Of a DNA stretch of 64,000 bases, positions 49,015 through 59,605 are shown piece after piece. The stretch's first letter is position 1. Each line of letters starts with the position of its first letter. The DNA lies in NCBI GenBank assembly GCA_025449115.1, contig JAHLKC010000023.1:1-64000 (forward strand). The letters are read 5' to 3'. Under the pieces are notes generated by a model that was given only the letters and a program-made list of their open reading frames with translations, did not search any database and was not told where the DNA came from. The stretch is from Chytridium lagenaria (lineage: Eukaryota; Chytridiomycota; Chytridiomycetes; Chytridiales; Chytridiaceae). A program made the position numbers and the translations under genes.

Positions 49015-52000
49015 ATGAATGATCTGGAGCGGCAGATGATACTCCAAAAAGCTCTTCTGCAAGGCAATCCGGCGTTGGAGGGAGATGTATCTGCTATGGT
49101 GGGTCTCTTACGGATGGAGGCGGGTTGGGAGAAAGATGTCAACTGTTTGTACGAAACCTGGGTGGCCCTCCTCTCTCTAGACAAAGCGGCGAATGGAATT
49201 GAAACATCGTGTGGGAAGGAAGGAAGCAGGTGTCCGTCGTTGCGAGATGGATGTGTCTGTAGATATGGGAGGAAGTGTGCTGCTTGACAGAAGCGGACAG
49301 AGTCCGAGGTTGAGCCTTTTAGGCGTGCCTAAAAAGTCCCCTGCAACTTTGAACCTGCTTAAGTTCTCGTACGCATGTGTCGTTTTCTAACACTCTCTCT
49401 TCCTCTTGCTTTTTTGGTTGTTCTATTTAGGCCAGCAACATGCTCCTTGGAATGCAGCAGCAAAACTTGGCAATGAACCAATACACACTTCAACAACAGC
49501 AGATGGCAATGCAACGTCAAATAGTAGGCGGCTACTGGAACACATCAGGATGCTTCCTACAACTTTGACGGTCGCGGAAACGGTGCAGCTTTCGTAAGCA
49601 TCTTCTCAGCGCGGTTGCTCGTCTCGACTTTTTGAGTGCTTGCATGTTCAGTTCTTGTCATCTTACATCTTGTGTTTTTGTGAAAGGGTCGGCACGCGGG
49701 TCTGTCTCAGTCTGCCCCACCAATGAATTTAGGTCTCCAGGAACGCCTTTACTACGGAGGTGGAATGGAACCTAATAATTTTGATGACATGGAGGACAGT
49801 TCTATGCGTATGGTGGATTGGGTTGTGGGGAAGGAAAGTCCGCAACCGCCGTCGGATGAGGAGGAGGATATGGAGAGAAGGATATGGATGGCTAGAAACG
49901 CAGGAAGGGTGGCACCAGAGGACGCTTTTGCGAGAAGGTATGATTATACTAAGTAATTTTAATTTTTTGCATTCAAGTATGCCTTTTGACATTGCTAAAA
50001 AATGCACTTCGTTTGTTTTAAGGTCTTCTGCAAATGCTCCTACTGCAAATGGTCCCCGAACTTTCGCGAACGTAGCGGCTGGATCTTTAAAGGAATCCGA
50101 TCTATACAAAAAAGTGAATGGTGTCCCTGCGTCTTCATCTCCTCAAGCAGGATTCCGCCAGCGTCCTATCCTCCCAGCCTATTTAGCGGATGCACTTGGA
50201 CCGGAAAATATCGCCCTTCAGCGTGAAGCCGGACGCCTCCGCGCCGGATCTATTACTCGATATGGTGGTGGGGGCGATATGGACTCAGACCTACCTTTTG
50301 AGATCTCGGACCTCGATATCAACGAGCAGCCAAATCCTCCTCAAAGATTTCTCCACCAATTCCCAGTCCGCATTAACGTCGGCTCTCACCGCTGCGGGAC
50401 TTGGCCTCCATAATCTTGACGGAGATTGATTATGAGGGTACACCCACGACATTCAGCATGGCGCGGCACAGGCATCGTCGTCTATGAAGTCGGTGCCGGA
50501 AATGATGCTTCCTAATTCATACTCGGTCCCGTCTCCGTATGGACGGAAAGGGCTTCCGATTCCGTCATCGCCTGGATCTAATATGGGAGGATCTTATCGT
50601 GAAGGATCATCACCTATATCGATTGGATACAGGTCACAGCAATATCCAACGGGTCTTCTTGGGCTCCTTCGAGCTATCAATCTTCTATGGGTGGGCTCCG
50701 TCTAGTGTGTCCAGTGACGAAGGTGAAGCGTTGGCGGCAAAATATAACGCGTCGTTCCCGCTTCCAAGAGCACCTACGCATCAGCTGGAGTTTTGAATGA
50801 TGATAAAAAGAAGGCTTCACTGAGAGGACGGGATCAAATGGTAGTGGGTTGATGACGGAGACGGCGGAGGATGGGTGTCCTATAATCAAGGTTCCGAGAT
50901 TACCCGTTTGGGGCATTGATGGTGATTAATACTTTACCTCATCATTTTTAGTTTGCATACTCCGGGAAAGTGTTTTTGCTGATCTGGTCTATTATCCAGG
51001 GACTTTAACTGTTCCGCATCGTGTGTGGAAGAAGGGTGGAACTGAGAAGGCGGATAGCCGTCATTTCATGGTCATGTCATATAATGTTTTAGCGCCTATG
51101 TACTGTACGGAGAGTCGATACAGCAAGAGTGAACGAAAATACTTGGATTGGGAGTACCGCCGCAAAAAGATTTTGGATGAGATCGCGTTTTACGCACCTG
51201 ATTTTGTTGCCTTCAGGTTGGTTACTTTCTAACTTTTCGAGAAGACAATGCCATTTAACTTGATATTGCAGGAACTCCCTCCTTCAGACTTTAAGGAGTG
51301 TTCTTGACCGAGCTACAAAAATTGGCTACGATGGTCATTTCCAAGCCAAGAAGAAGATCACGCCGCAGATGGATGCGCCATCTTCTATCTTGAATCGCGC
51401 TTCAGTCTGCTCGCCGTTCAAGCCTTTGCTTACAGCGACCAAATCAATGATGATCCCAACTCAGATCTTGCCTCTCGTCTAGCCCCATTCCCCAATATCG
51501 CCCTTGTCTGCGTCTTCCAAAACCGTCAGGCGCGGAGTTTGAGAGTTCGTGTCGTAAACACACATCTACATTGGGATCCCGCTTTTGCTGATACCAAACT
51601 GCTCCAGGCAGCGATTCTGATGGAATGGTTGGAGAGAACGCATCGGGAGGTTCCGACTGTCATCGCGGCGGATTTAAATATAGGGCTGGGGAGGCTGTTG
51701 TTGACTATCTTGTTCGAGGAAAAGTTGCGCCTGGAGCTTTGTTTGGAGATAAGGATTTTGGAAGATTTACGGCCTCACTTGTGACGAGAGTTGCTGGAGG
51801 TGGGGTGGTTCCTTTTAGCTCGTTAATGGGGGCCGGTTATGGCCACTTGGATCGACAAATCCTGCAGATTACTCAAACTCTGTTCCGAATATGGGTGGCC
51901 TCTCGTCATCACTTCCAAATGGATCAGGCTTTCCAGGGATGGTTGGGTCTGCACCGAACGGCATGCTACCGATGGCTGCAAGCTCTATGCCCTTACTGAG

Positions 52001-53243
52001 GCATGGTACAAAACTTGCGTCAGCATATGATAGGAAAGACCTTCCTTTTACCAACAAGACACCTGATTTCGAGGGATCTATAGATCATATTCTGTACACA
52101 AGTGGTACGTTGAGTATTAGAGACGTCTCGCGGACTTAGATCCTGGCCCCAATGGAAACCAATCTCAGCCGGTTTACCCCCCTTCTACGCTTTCTCCCAA
52201 CCCCGGCTACGTGTCTTTGGACGGACAGCCCATTTTCACCTTAAACTCTGATAGCAGCACGACCTCACCTGTCGTAGTTCCCGGAACTCTAGATCCTGAT
52301 CGTCTTGGTGCGCAGAACACGGATGACTCTACGACGCCGCGAACTGCTTCTCCTTCTGATGTGGAAGGATCTCCGCGTCCTTCTCGACGTGGAGACGGGA
52401 CAGACACTGCTGAATCCCTCACACCACCAGCATCGTCTTCTTTACTCAACCAGCCCTCTCTGCAACAGTCCGCAAATCCCATGTCGCCAAATCCCCACCC
52501 CAACATCACCACCACAACGGCTATTTTACCCGTCTCCCATCCCTCCCACAGAATTTTTCCCATCAGATCATATCCCTCTCGTAGCCTGGTTAAAGTGGAA
52601 AACTGTTCCCGTCGGTTCCGGACCATCCCTTGGGAGCAGTCTCGGAACTTCCTCTGGTGCAAACCCTAGCGGCATCAACCCCAACGGTGTTGAACTTAGA
52701 CCTAGACCTCGAGGTGGACGCCGTGGAACAGGAGGTGGGAATAATGGGAATGGGGGAAACCCTAATATGATGGGTCAAGGCGGAAGTGGATCTTACGGTC
52801 AAATCTTTACCGGTTCCGCTGCCGCCGCTCATCTCCTAAGCTCATCCGCACCTGGTGGAAGATCTAACATGGGCATGGCCCATATGAATGGTGCTGGTCT
52901 TTTAGCATCAGGACTTACTGGGAGCACTGCGATGGGTCACATGAATGCTGGTGGTGGATTTGATAATCGACCCCCGCTCCCGGGATCCACTGCTAGTCTT
53001 TTGCAGTTGCAGCATCAGCTTCAGCAGCAGCAGCAACAGCAACAGCAACAGAGGGGGATGATGTCGCCGTCTGCGGGGATGCAGGGGCTCGGAATGAGAC
53101 AAGGGATGAATACGGGGAACGCGTATTTCGACCCGAATGGAGGAGGGTCGGCTGGTCGGAAGTTCAGTTTGCCTGGAGGGCTAGGGTCGCCACAACAGAT
53201 GATGGGAAATCAGGGGATGCCGCCGACAGCTCCCCGGAAGTGA
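49015..53243 (+). CDS. CCR4: CCR4-type deadenylase with Q-rich flanks (several 1-bp frameshifts)
   Basis: Plus-strand multi-exon gene from the ATG at 49015 (MNDLERQMIL) to a stop at 53243. The N-terminal part is Gln/Met-rich (about 49440-49510); no leucine-rich repeats are visible. The catalytic EEP nuclease domain starts at FMVMSYNVLAPMYC with DWEYRRKKILDEI (51080-51190). It continues with ELPPSDFKEC and FYLESRFSLL, then VVNTHLHWDPAFADTKLLQ (51550-51600), GYGHLDR, NKTPDFEGSIDHILYTS (about 52060-52110) and finally FPSDHIPLVAWLKWK (about 52560), which carries the D-H catalytic pair. The tail is Gly/Asn-rich with a glutamine run near 53030. This nuclease shortens mRNA poly(A) tails in the CCR4-NOT complex. 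At least eight single-base shifts interrupt the frame, yet every motif survives, which points to sequence errors rather than loss of function. Confidence 0.75.
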
Positions 53244-53885
53244 AGGAAATGTTTAGGCGAAAAATGTACTGGTTTCCTTGTTGATAATTTTTTTTGAGCT
53301 TTGTTTGACTGGCGTTGTCACGCGGCAAACGGTTGTTTATTTTTTTTCTTGTCTCATTCATGTACCCCGTTTATGCTGCCAATTCTTTTTAAAGTCTACA
53401 TGTTATTTTTTTCCCCTCCTTTATTATTCTCTAACGTATGGACTTCTCTTTACTGACGTCTCCTCGTACTTTTCCTATGCCTTTTTTTTTGTAGTTCCGT
53501 CATCCAACGATTGATATTTCGTGGACGGAAAGTACATTTTTGGTTAACGCTTGTTGTTGTTTTCCTTTATTTACACCTCTTTCGCCTTGTTACGAAATGC
53601 TGGGTTCTGCGGTCCCATGCCAAGCTTATTGTGGTCTCGTTATGTTTCGTACCTGCCTTGTTCTTCCTGTTTTACCTTTTCTGAAACCTTGTGGAATGGG
53701 TAGTTTAGTTGGATCTCATTGTTAAGTCCAATAAAAGAAAGAAAGTAAAAAACCACTATCTATATTGGTATTTGAGCTTGACTTGGATTCTAATAACGTG
53801 TTTCAAATGGTCGCGAAGTTGTGCTGCGGTGGAAAAGGAACCAGGATTGAACCAGCCCTATTTTCCTTTTTCCGATTGGAAGCAA
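53244..53885. other. 3' flank of CCR4, no gene recognised
   Basis: T-rich sequence typical of a fungal 3' UTR and terminator, followed by an AT-rich spacer up to the tRNA pair. The T run just after the tRNA-Ser(CGA), read on the minus strand (about 53884-53888), probably ends pol III transcription. Confidence 0.4.
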
Positions 53886-53889
53886 AAAG

Positions 53890-53970
53890 CGACAACGGCA
53901 GGATTTGAACCTGCGCTCCCGAAAGAAGTTGATTTCGAGTCAACCGCCTTAACCACTCGGCCACGTTGTC
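53890..53970 (-). tRNA. tRNA-Ser (CGA), inverted second copy
   Basis: Same 81-nt sequence as 35892-35972 on the opposite strand. Anticodon loop ACTCGAAAT, long variable arm, B box GGTTCAAATCC (one base different from the other copy). It is preceded on its own strand, after 9 bp, by tRNA-Ser(GCT). Confidence 0.92.
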
Positions 53971-53979
53971 TAACAGTTG

Positions 53980-54060
53980 CGTCGCCTGCAGGATTCGAAC
54001 CTGCGCTCCCGAAGGAAATGCCTTAGCAGGGCACCGCGTTAACCACTCCGCCAAAGCGAC
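53980..54060 (-). tRNA. tRNA-Ser (GCT), inverted second copy; upstream flank hit by a retrotransposon
   Basis: Same 81-nt tRNA as 35802-35882, on the minus strand. Its 5' end is at 54060. The LTR of the chromovirus begins 16 bp further upstream (54077), separated from the tRNA by AGCTTTTGTGT and the CGAAG target duplication. Internal A and B boxes are intact, so the gene should still be transcribed. Confidence 0.93.
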
Positions 54061-54076
54061 AGCTTTTGTGTCGAAG

Positions 54077-54541
54077 TGTGACGGAACGAGCCTAGCTAGG
54101 GCGAAGGTTCGTCAAAGGGGAAATATTGAAGGAATATTTGAAAGGAGAGATGAGAGTTTTGAAGGGTTTTTATTTAAGAAGAAGAAGCTGTTCAAAGTAG
54201 AAATGTTGATGAAGAAGTAGATGTTGAAGAAGTCAAAGAGAGAAGCTAGCCTTTTATAGGCGAAAACACGAAAAATAGAGTTGAAAGTTAAAGAAAGTTT
54301 AAGAAGCTTTTAGAACAAATAAAGAAGAATTTCGAAGAAAAGAAACATTTAGAATGAAAAGGAAAGTTCGAGTTTTAGCTAAGAATGGTAGAGAAAATAA
54401 AAGAACTTCGAATAAAGTTGGCAAAGTTGGGGCTAAGCGCGGCAACTTGCGGAAAAATAAACGAAGTGGAAAAATACAATAAGGAAGGTAATACAAGAAA
54501 CATTGAAGTAATACAAGAGATATTAGGGAAATTCCGTCACA
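54077..54541 (-). repeat. 3' LTR of the chromovirus (465 bp)
   Basis: On the coding strand this is the downstream LTR. It starts and ends with the 10-bp inverted repeat TGTGACGGAA/TTCCGTCACA and appears identical to the other LTR by eye. It abuts the target duplication next to tRNA-Ser. Confidence 0.95.
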
Positions 54542-54550
54542 CCCCCCTAC
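54542..54550 (-). other. Polypurine tract of the chromovirus
   Basis: GTAGGGGGG immediately before the 3' LTR on the coding strand, the expected position of the plus-strand DNA primer. Confidence 0.75.
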
Positions 54551-54647
54551 AAGAGCCTAAGCGAAGTGAAGGCGATGATGCAAGGAATTTCAAAAGAAGA
54601 AGGAAAGAGAAGTTAAAGAAATACATGTAAAAGAAGAAATAAAAGTG

Positions 54648-57530
54648 TTAAAGATCTTCAAAGTTTGCAGGGATAACAACGTCTTTTTCCAAGAATTCTC
54701 GATCAGCTTTGACGCGTGCACGAAGTTCAGCATCAAAGGGAAGCCAGGTATTGTAGATCGGCGAGTGATTGAGCCATTTGACGAGGGCTTGACGCTGACC
54801 TTTGAGGGTGCGAAGGGCAAGTAGTTTTTCGACGCGTCGTTCAGACTGTGGCAGGGAGGACAGAGGATGAGGGCCGTCGAAGTCCCAGTAGTATGGTCGA
54901 AGTTTTTCTGGGTGGAAGACTGGGTGAACGCGCCATGATTCAGGGATGGCAAGGCGGTAGGAAGTACCAAGTTTTTCTTCTATGACGTAGGGACCAGTGT
55001 AGATAGGGCCGAGTTTGGCAGAAGGGCGTCCTTGGGCGTTTGGTGGTAAGACGTCTTTTGCTGAGAGGAGGACCAGATCACCAACTTTGAAGGGGTCTTC
55101 AAGGCGTTTCTTGTTGGCTGTAGTGGCTTGGCGATCTTGGGCTTGCTGGATGGCGAGTTTGGCGGTTTTGTACAAGGCTTGAAGGTCACGAATGCTCAGT
55201 TGGTCTTGAACATTGAGTGAAAGGTCCAAGAGTGAGGTAGGATTGCGACCAGTGTCCAGCATAAAAGGTGTGTAGCCTGTTGACGAGTTAACGGTGTCGT
55301 TGATGGCGTGCTCGACGATGTGAAGGTACTTGTCCCAGTTGTTTTGGTAGAAGTGAACGTATTCCCGAAGGGCGGCGATGATCCACTGATTCTTGTTCTC
55401 TGTCTGGCCGTCAGTCTGAGGGTGGTAGGATGAAGAGATGATTTGCTTGACGCGTAGAGACTTCATGAGGGCTTTCCAGAAGAAGCTGATAAAGCGTGAG
55501 TCGCGGTCGCTGATGATTGTCTTGGGAAGGCCGTGGTATCTCCAGATGACTTTCTCAAAGATGTCGGCGATGTCTCCGGCGGTGGCGGTGTTGAGGGTTG
55601 GCTGAATGTGAACTCTTTTCGTTGCCGAATCCACAATGACCATGATGGTGTCAAAACCCGTGTTGAGTGTTGTCGGTAAGGGACCCATGAAATCCATTGA
55701 GATGGTTTCCCAGCGGTTCTCAGGGACTTGGTGAGGCTCGAGAAGACCGTATGGAAGGCGACGAGCAATCTTGTTGCGTTGACACGAGTCACAGCGGCGT
55801 ACATGCTTGGCGACGTCTTTGTGGATATTTGGCCAGTGGTAGTGTCGAGTAAGTTTTTCTGCTGTGCGTTCCCAGTTGCCGTGAATACTTGGTCCGTCGT
55901 CATGGGCGAGATTGAGGAGTCTTTGGCGAATGGCGGCAGGGACAAAGAGGCGGTACTGGTTGGCGGCTTTGTAGTACAGTAGTCCTCCACTGAGAAGGTA
56001 ACGGTTGATCTGAGTGCGACGTTCCTTGGGTACCGGCGGAGGATTGAAGTTTTCTTTTGGGGTGATGGTGTCGTCCAAGTACTGTTCAAGTTCCTTGAAT
56101 TCGGGATCTTCTGGTAAGGCTTCTTTGATGGCGTCCAGGATGTCGTTGGTGATGGTGGTGATGGCGTTGAGGCTGATGTGAGGGTCTGTTGCTGCATCTT
56201 TGGAGTGAGGGCGTCGCGAAAGAGCGTCGGCGATAGTGTTCCAGTTGCCTGGAGTCCACTCAATGACGAAATCTTGGGCGAGGAGATCTGCGAGCCAGCG
56301 GTGGTGCACAGGGCGGAGCTTGGGCTGGTCCAGGATGTACTGAAGAGACCTGTGGTCCGTGAAGACTTTGACTTGTCTGCCGATTAGGTAATGCCGATGC
56401 GTGCGGAAGGCTTCCACGAGGGCAAGGATTTCACCGAGGTAGGGGTGGTACTTGCGTTCGCTGCTGTTGCACTTTCTTGAGGCGTAGGCGATTGGTGCTT
56501 CATGATTATTTTCGTCTGGCTGAGCGACGTAACTTCCAACGGCGGATTCTGACCAGTCTGTGTAGAGGTGAACCGGCTTGGAGGGGTCGAAAAGACTGAG
56601 TACTTGAGGTGAGACGAGGGCTTGCTTGACTTTCTCGAAGGCGGCTTGATTTTCAGGTGTCCACTTGAAAGGTGCAGGATGTTTCTTGTTGCCGGCGCCA
56701 CGAAGGAGATCAGTGAGAGGCGCGAGCAGGCTTGCGTGATGGGCTATGAACCGGTGAATGGTGTTGGCGAGACCTATGAAGGAGCGGAGTTCTGTCCAAG
56801 ACTTGGGCGTTTCGAAATCATGAATGGCTTGGGTTCTTGACGGTAAAACTTCCAGGTGTCCGTTGGCGACGTGAAAACCGAGATACTCGACTTGAGAGGC
56901 GAAAAATGAACACTTGTGAAGGCGACAATGAAGCTGGTGTTCTTGAAGTCGAGCCAAAACCTTGCGGAGGTGTTCTTCATGTTCTTCGGCGGTTTCTGAG
57001 AAGATGAGAATGTCGTCCATGTATGCGATGAGAAACTCATCAACATAGTCGTGAAAGATGCTGTTGACCATGGACTGGAACGTGGCTGGGGCGTTTGCAA
57101 GACCGAAGGGCATGACGACCCATTCAAAATGGCCGTATTTCGTTCTGAAGGCGGTTTTGTCGGTATCTTCTGGGCGAATGCGGATCTGGTGGTAACCGGA
57201 TGCCAGGTCAAGCTTGGAGAAGAACTTGGCCTTGCGTAACCTATCGAGGATTTCCGTGATGTTGGGAAGAGCCGTGCGGTTCTTGACTGTGTTCTTGTTG
57301 AGGGCGCGGTAGTCAATCACGAGTCTGAGCTTGCCTGCTTGGGCGATGTAGAAGATTGGAGCGCCGTATGCTGAGACCGAAGGCTTGATGCGACCGTTTT
57401 CCAGGAGGAATTCAAGTTCTTTCTTGAGGGTCTGGAGTTCTTCTTCCGAGAGAGGGTAGATTGGCCTATGTGGTGGCTTGGCGGAAGGATCTTCAAGGTC
57501 GATGCGTGGTCTGATGGTCTTGAAGGCGGG
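54648..57530 (-). CDS. Chromovirus pol: reverse transcriptase, RNase H, integrase, chromodomain-like tail
   Basis: Open for 890 codons from about 57320 to 54648; the RT domain really begins further up near 57530 after a one-base shift. RT motifs are KLDLASGYHQIRI, PFGLANAPATFQ and the active-site YMDD (in AYMDDILIF). RNase H has LYTDWSESAVG, KVFTDHRSL and DALSRR. Integrase has the H-H-C-C zinc finger (SIHGNW ... CDSCQRNK), then the DDE triad: the D of SMDFMGPLP, the D of ISDRDSRF and the E of TDGQTENKN. The end has RRVEKLLALRTLKG...ALVKWLNHSPIYNTWLP, a chromodomain of the type lacking part of the aromatic cage. The first residue of the long open frame (MIDYRALNK) is a GTG codon, not a start, so pol is made as part of a polyprotein. 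Confidence 0.92.
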   Translation of the reverse strand, partial: PAFKTIRPRIDLEDPSAKPPHRPIYPLSEEELQTLKKELEFLLENGRIKPSVSAYGAPIFYIAQAGKLRLVIDYRALNKNTVKNRTALPNITEILDRLRKAKFFSKLDLASGYHQIRIRPEDTDKTAFRTKYGHFEWVVMPFGLANAPATFQSMVNSIFHDYVDEFLIAYMDDILIFSETAEEHEEHLRKVLARLQEHQLHCRLHKCSFFASQVEYLGFHVANGHLEVLPSRTQAIHDFETPKSWTELRSFIGLANTIHRFIAHHASLLAPLTDLLRGAGNKKHPAPFKWTPENQAAFEKVKQALVSPQVLSLFDPSKPVHLYTDWSESAVGSYVAQPDENNHEAPIAYASRKCNSSERKYHPYLGEILALVEAFRTHRHYLIGRQVKVFTDHRSLQYILDQPKLRPVHHRWLADLLAQDFVIEWTPGNWNTIADALSRRPHSKDAATDPHISLNAITTITNDILDAIKEALPEDPEFKELEQYLDDTITPKENFNPPPVPKERRTQINRYLLSGGLLYYKAANQYRLFVPAAIRQRLLNLAHDDGPSIHGNWERTAEKLTRHYHWPNIHKDVAKHVRRCDSCQRNKIARRLPYGLLEPHQVPENRWETISMDFMGPLPTTLNTGFDTIMVIVDSATKRVHIQPTLNTATAGDIADIFEKVIWRYHGLPKTIISDRDSRFISFFWKALMKSLRVKQIISSSYHPQTDGQTENKNQWIIAALREYVHFYQNNWDKYLHIVEHAINDTVNSSTGYTPFMLDTGRNPTSLLDLSLNVQDQLSIRDLQALYKTAKLAIQQAQDRQATTANKKRLEDPFKVGDLVLLSAKDVLPPNAQGRPSAKLGPIYTGPYVIEEKLGTSYRLAIPESWRVHPVFHPEKLRPYYWDFDGPHPLSSLPQSERRVEKLLALRTLKGQRQALVKWLNHSPIYNTWLPFDAELRARVKADREFLEKDVVIPANFEDL

Positions 57531-58944
57531 ATTCCTTTGTACTCTGAGAATACTGCAGGGTATTGCTTGACCATGTTCTTGATGTTGTCAGGAAGCGAAG
57601 CCAGAATTCTTGCGTCTTTTCGTTGGCGTCAGCGGTGGTCTTCAAAACCGGAGCGTGCGCAGGGACATGAGTGGGGACTTGATGGCCAGAGGAAGCTGAA
57701 TTGCAGGAAGGTGCTGAGTTGCTTGAGGCTAAGCTGTCCGAGAGGATGTCCTTGAGGTGGATGAGTCCAAGTCTGATGTTGGGGAACCTTGCGAGGCGCT
57801 TGAATGTCTTTGCCGAAATGTGTTCCACAGTGACGGGAATCTGTTCTCTACAGATCCAGCGGTTGTTGCCGAAGGTGACTGTGTTGGTGGTCCAGTCTAT
57901 CCTTGGGTTGACCCGTGTCAACCAATCCTTGCCGAGGATGACGTCGTACACGATTGGTGCAGAGATGAATTCTTGCTTGGTGACGTAGAGGTCAATGTTG
58001 AGTTCCAGGTCGCGAAAGAGGCGTCCTTTGACTGCTCTTGGTGTTGAAGCGGCGAGCTTGATGTCGAAAACTTCTTGGTTGGATGGTTTGCTGATGGCGA
58101 AGGCGAGAGAGTCCTTGACAAAGGAGTGAGTGGCTCCTCCATCTATGAGAACTTTGGCGTGCCGTCCGTTGATGGTGCCTTGAATGACGAGAAGGTCACT
58201 CTTGGCGTCTTGTTTCTCGACGTGGTAGATCTTGAGGATGCGATCGACGTCTTGATGAGGCCTTTGAGGTTTGGATGTGGATGGAACCGTCTTGACAGAA
58301 GCCTCCACGGAACTCTTGTCAAGTGTAGCGCGCTCGACCTCGGGAGGTGGTGAAGACTCTCCCGAGGGAGCGCGCAACGCCGTGTCTTGATCAGGTTTGA
58401 GAGGCAGATTGCCTCTTACTGTTGCCGACCGTCGGTGCTGTCGTTTCCGAGACTTGCGTGTTGTTGACCTTGACTTGTTTCCGACGGATTCCTGGGGCGT
58501 TGCATTGCTCATAGCGATGTTCGTGAGAGCGGCAGTAGGTACACCAACCATTTGCACGGTAGATGGCCTTTTCTTGATCGGTGAGCTTGGACCGGGTTGC
58601 TGTGGTGTTGTCGATTTCCATGGGAGTGGGACCGTTGTTGTGCTGTTGCTTTTCTTGCCTTTGGGAACGAAAATTATGGTCGCGTGGCTTGTGACGGTTA
58701 TCATTCTGGTTGCTGCGGCGTTGGTGGTTTCCTTCTCTCCAGTGGAAGTCATCCAGGCGCTCTGCAGCACGCTGGAGTCTCTGGAGGTCGTCTTGAATGT
58801 CGAAAAGATCTTCATTGGTCCTGAGGATGGCCTTGAGTCCGCGGCGGTACTTGAAGCAGAGGATGACTTCTGGGTAGACGATGCCTGATCCTTCAATGGC
58901 GGCGACGAGCTCGTTGAACTGCTGAGAGTAAAGAGTGGCGGCAC
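57493..58944 (-). CDS. Chromovirus protease region
   Basis: This frame overlaps the 3' end of gag and leads to pol. The aspartic protease core is VLIDGGATHSFV, with the catalytic Asp in DGG rather than the common DTG/DSG, then YDVILGKDWLTR, the second protease landmark. The frame must shift twice to reach RT: near 57615, where an A run is one base short (ending ANEK), and near 57515 (SRPSDHA...). Either programmed shifting or base-calling error explains this. The gag-protease overlap lies in 58391-58600. Confidence 0.8.
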   Translation of the reverse strand: MPPLFTLSSSTSSSPPLKDQASSTQKSSSASSTAADSRPSSGPMKIFSTFKTTSRDSSVLQSAWMTSTGEKETTNAAATRMITVTSHATIIFVPKGKKSNSTTTVPLPWKSTTPQQPGPSSPIKKRPSTVQMVGVPTAALTNIAMSNATPQESVGNKSRSTTRKSRKRQHRRSATVRGNLPLKPDQDTALRAPSGESSPPPEVERATLDKSSVEASVKTVPSTSKPQRPHQDVDRILKIYHVEKQDAKSDLLVIQGTINGRHAKVLIDGGATHSFVKDSLAFAISKPSNQEVFDIKLAASTPRAVKGRLFRDLELNIDLYVTKQEFISAPIVYDVILGKDWLTRVNPRIDWTTNTVTFGNNRWICREQIPVTVEHISAKTFKRLARFPNIRLGLIHLKDILSDSLASSNSAPSCNSASSGHQVPTHVPAHAPVLKTTADANEKTQEFWLRFLTTSRTWSSNTLQYSQSTKESRLQDHQTTHRP

Positions 58945-59463
58945 CCTTTTGCTCTATCTTGTCGAGGGATTCAATGGCTTGCTGAAGGGTGAGTGATGAG
59001 GCGAAGGAGTCGCGAATCCACTGACAGTACTCTCTCCAGCCCATGTGGTGACGGACGTCTGGAGAGATTCTTCTCCACTGAGTGAGGGCGAGTCCTGAGA
59101 GGCCTGTGGAGATCCAGTCGACGTAGGTCTTGTGGTTCTTGAACTGAGGTTCTTCATCATCTCCAAGGAAGCCGTACAGCCTGGCGTCTTCAGCGGCTTG
59201 GTGGAGGTATTCATCAATTGCTGCTTGAGCCTCGTGAGCTGGTTTCTTTGCGAAGATCCCCAGAGAAGGATGGTGGCTTGCGTGACGTGATCTTGAATTC
59301 AGGAAGTTCTCTGGCTTCTGGTGAGAGGCGACGAGAGGCGGCGACCAAGGCTTCTGAGGCGTTGAGCGTTCTTGGAGCTGGGCTATCTGCTGCTGAAGGC
59401 TTGCAAAGGCCGAGGCGATGTCACTGTGGAGACTTGCTGAGGGAGTTCTGGTGTGGTTGACAT
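58391..59463 (-). CDS. Chromovirus gag with CCHC zinc knuckle
   Basis: The likely ATG is 59463-59461 (MSTTPELPQQ). One base is missing soon after (near 59432), and the main frame then runs IASAFASLQQQIAQLQ. The retrotransposon gag domain has YVDWISTGLSGLALTQW and FASSLTLQQAIESLDKIEQ. The CCHC knuckle is CTYCRSHEHRYEQC. It ends near 58391 in the overlap with the protease frame. The longer open frame up to 59515 begins at a TTG and is not the true start. Confidence 0.85.
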
Positions 59464-59591
59464 TGTGAAGGAGAAGGGAGAAGTGAAGAGAGTGAAGGAG
59501 GGAGAGAGAGCTCAAGATTGAGTGAGGGAGCGAGAGAGGGCTCGAAATGGAGTGAGGGAGCGAGAGAGGGCTCGAGAGAGTGAGGAATTTT

Positions 59592-59603
59592 GAAGTGCTA
59601 CCA
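59592..59603 (-). other. Primer binding site of the chromovirus
   Basis: TGGTAGCACTTC lies 2 nt inside the 5' LTR on the coding strand. TGGTAGCA is complementary to the TGCTACCA 3' end typical of eukaryotic initiator tRNA-Met, so that tRNA is the likely primer. The last four bases would need checking against this organism's own tRNA. Confidence 0.65.
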
Positions 59604-59605
59604 AA

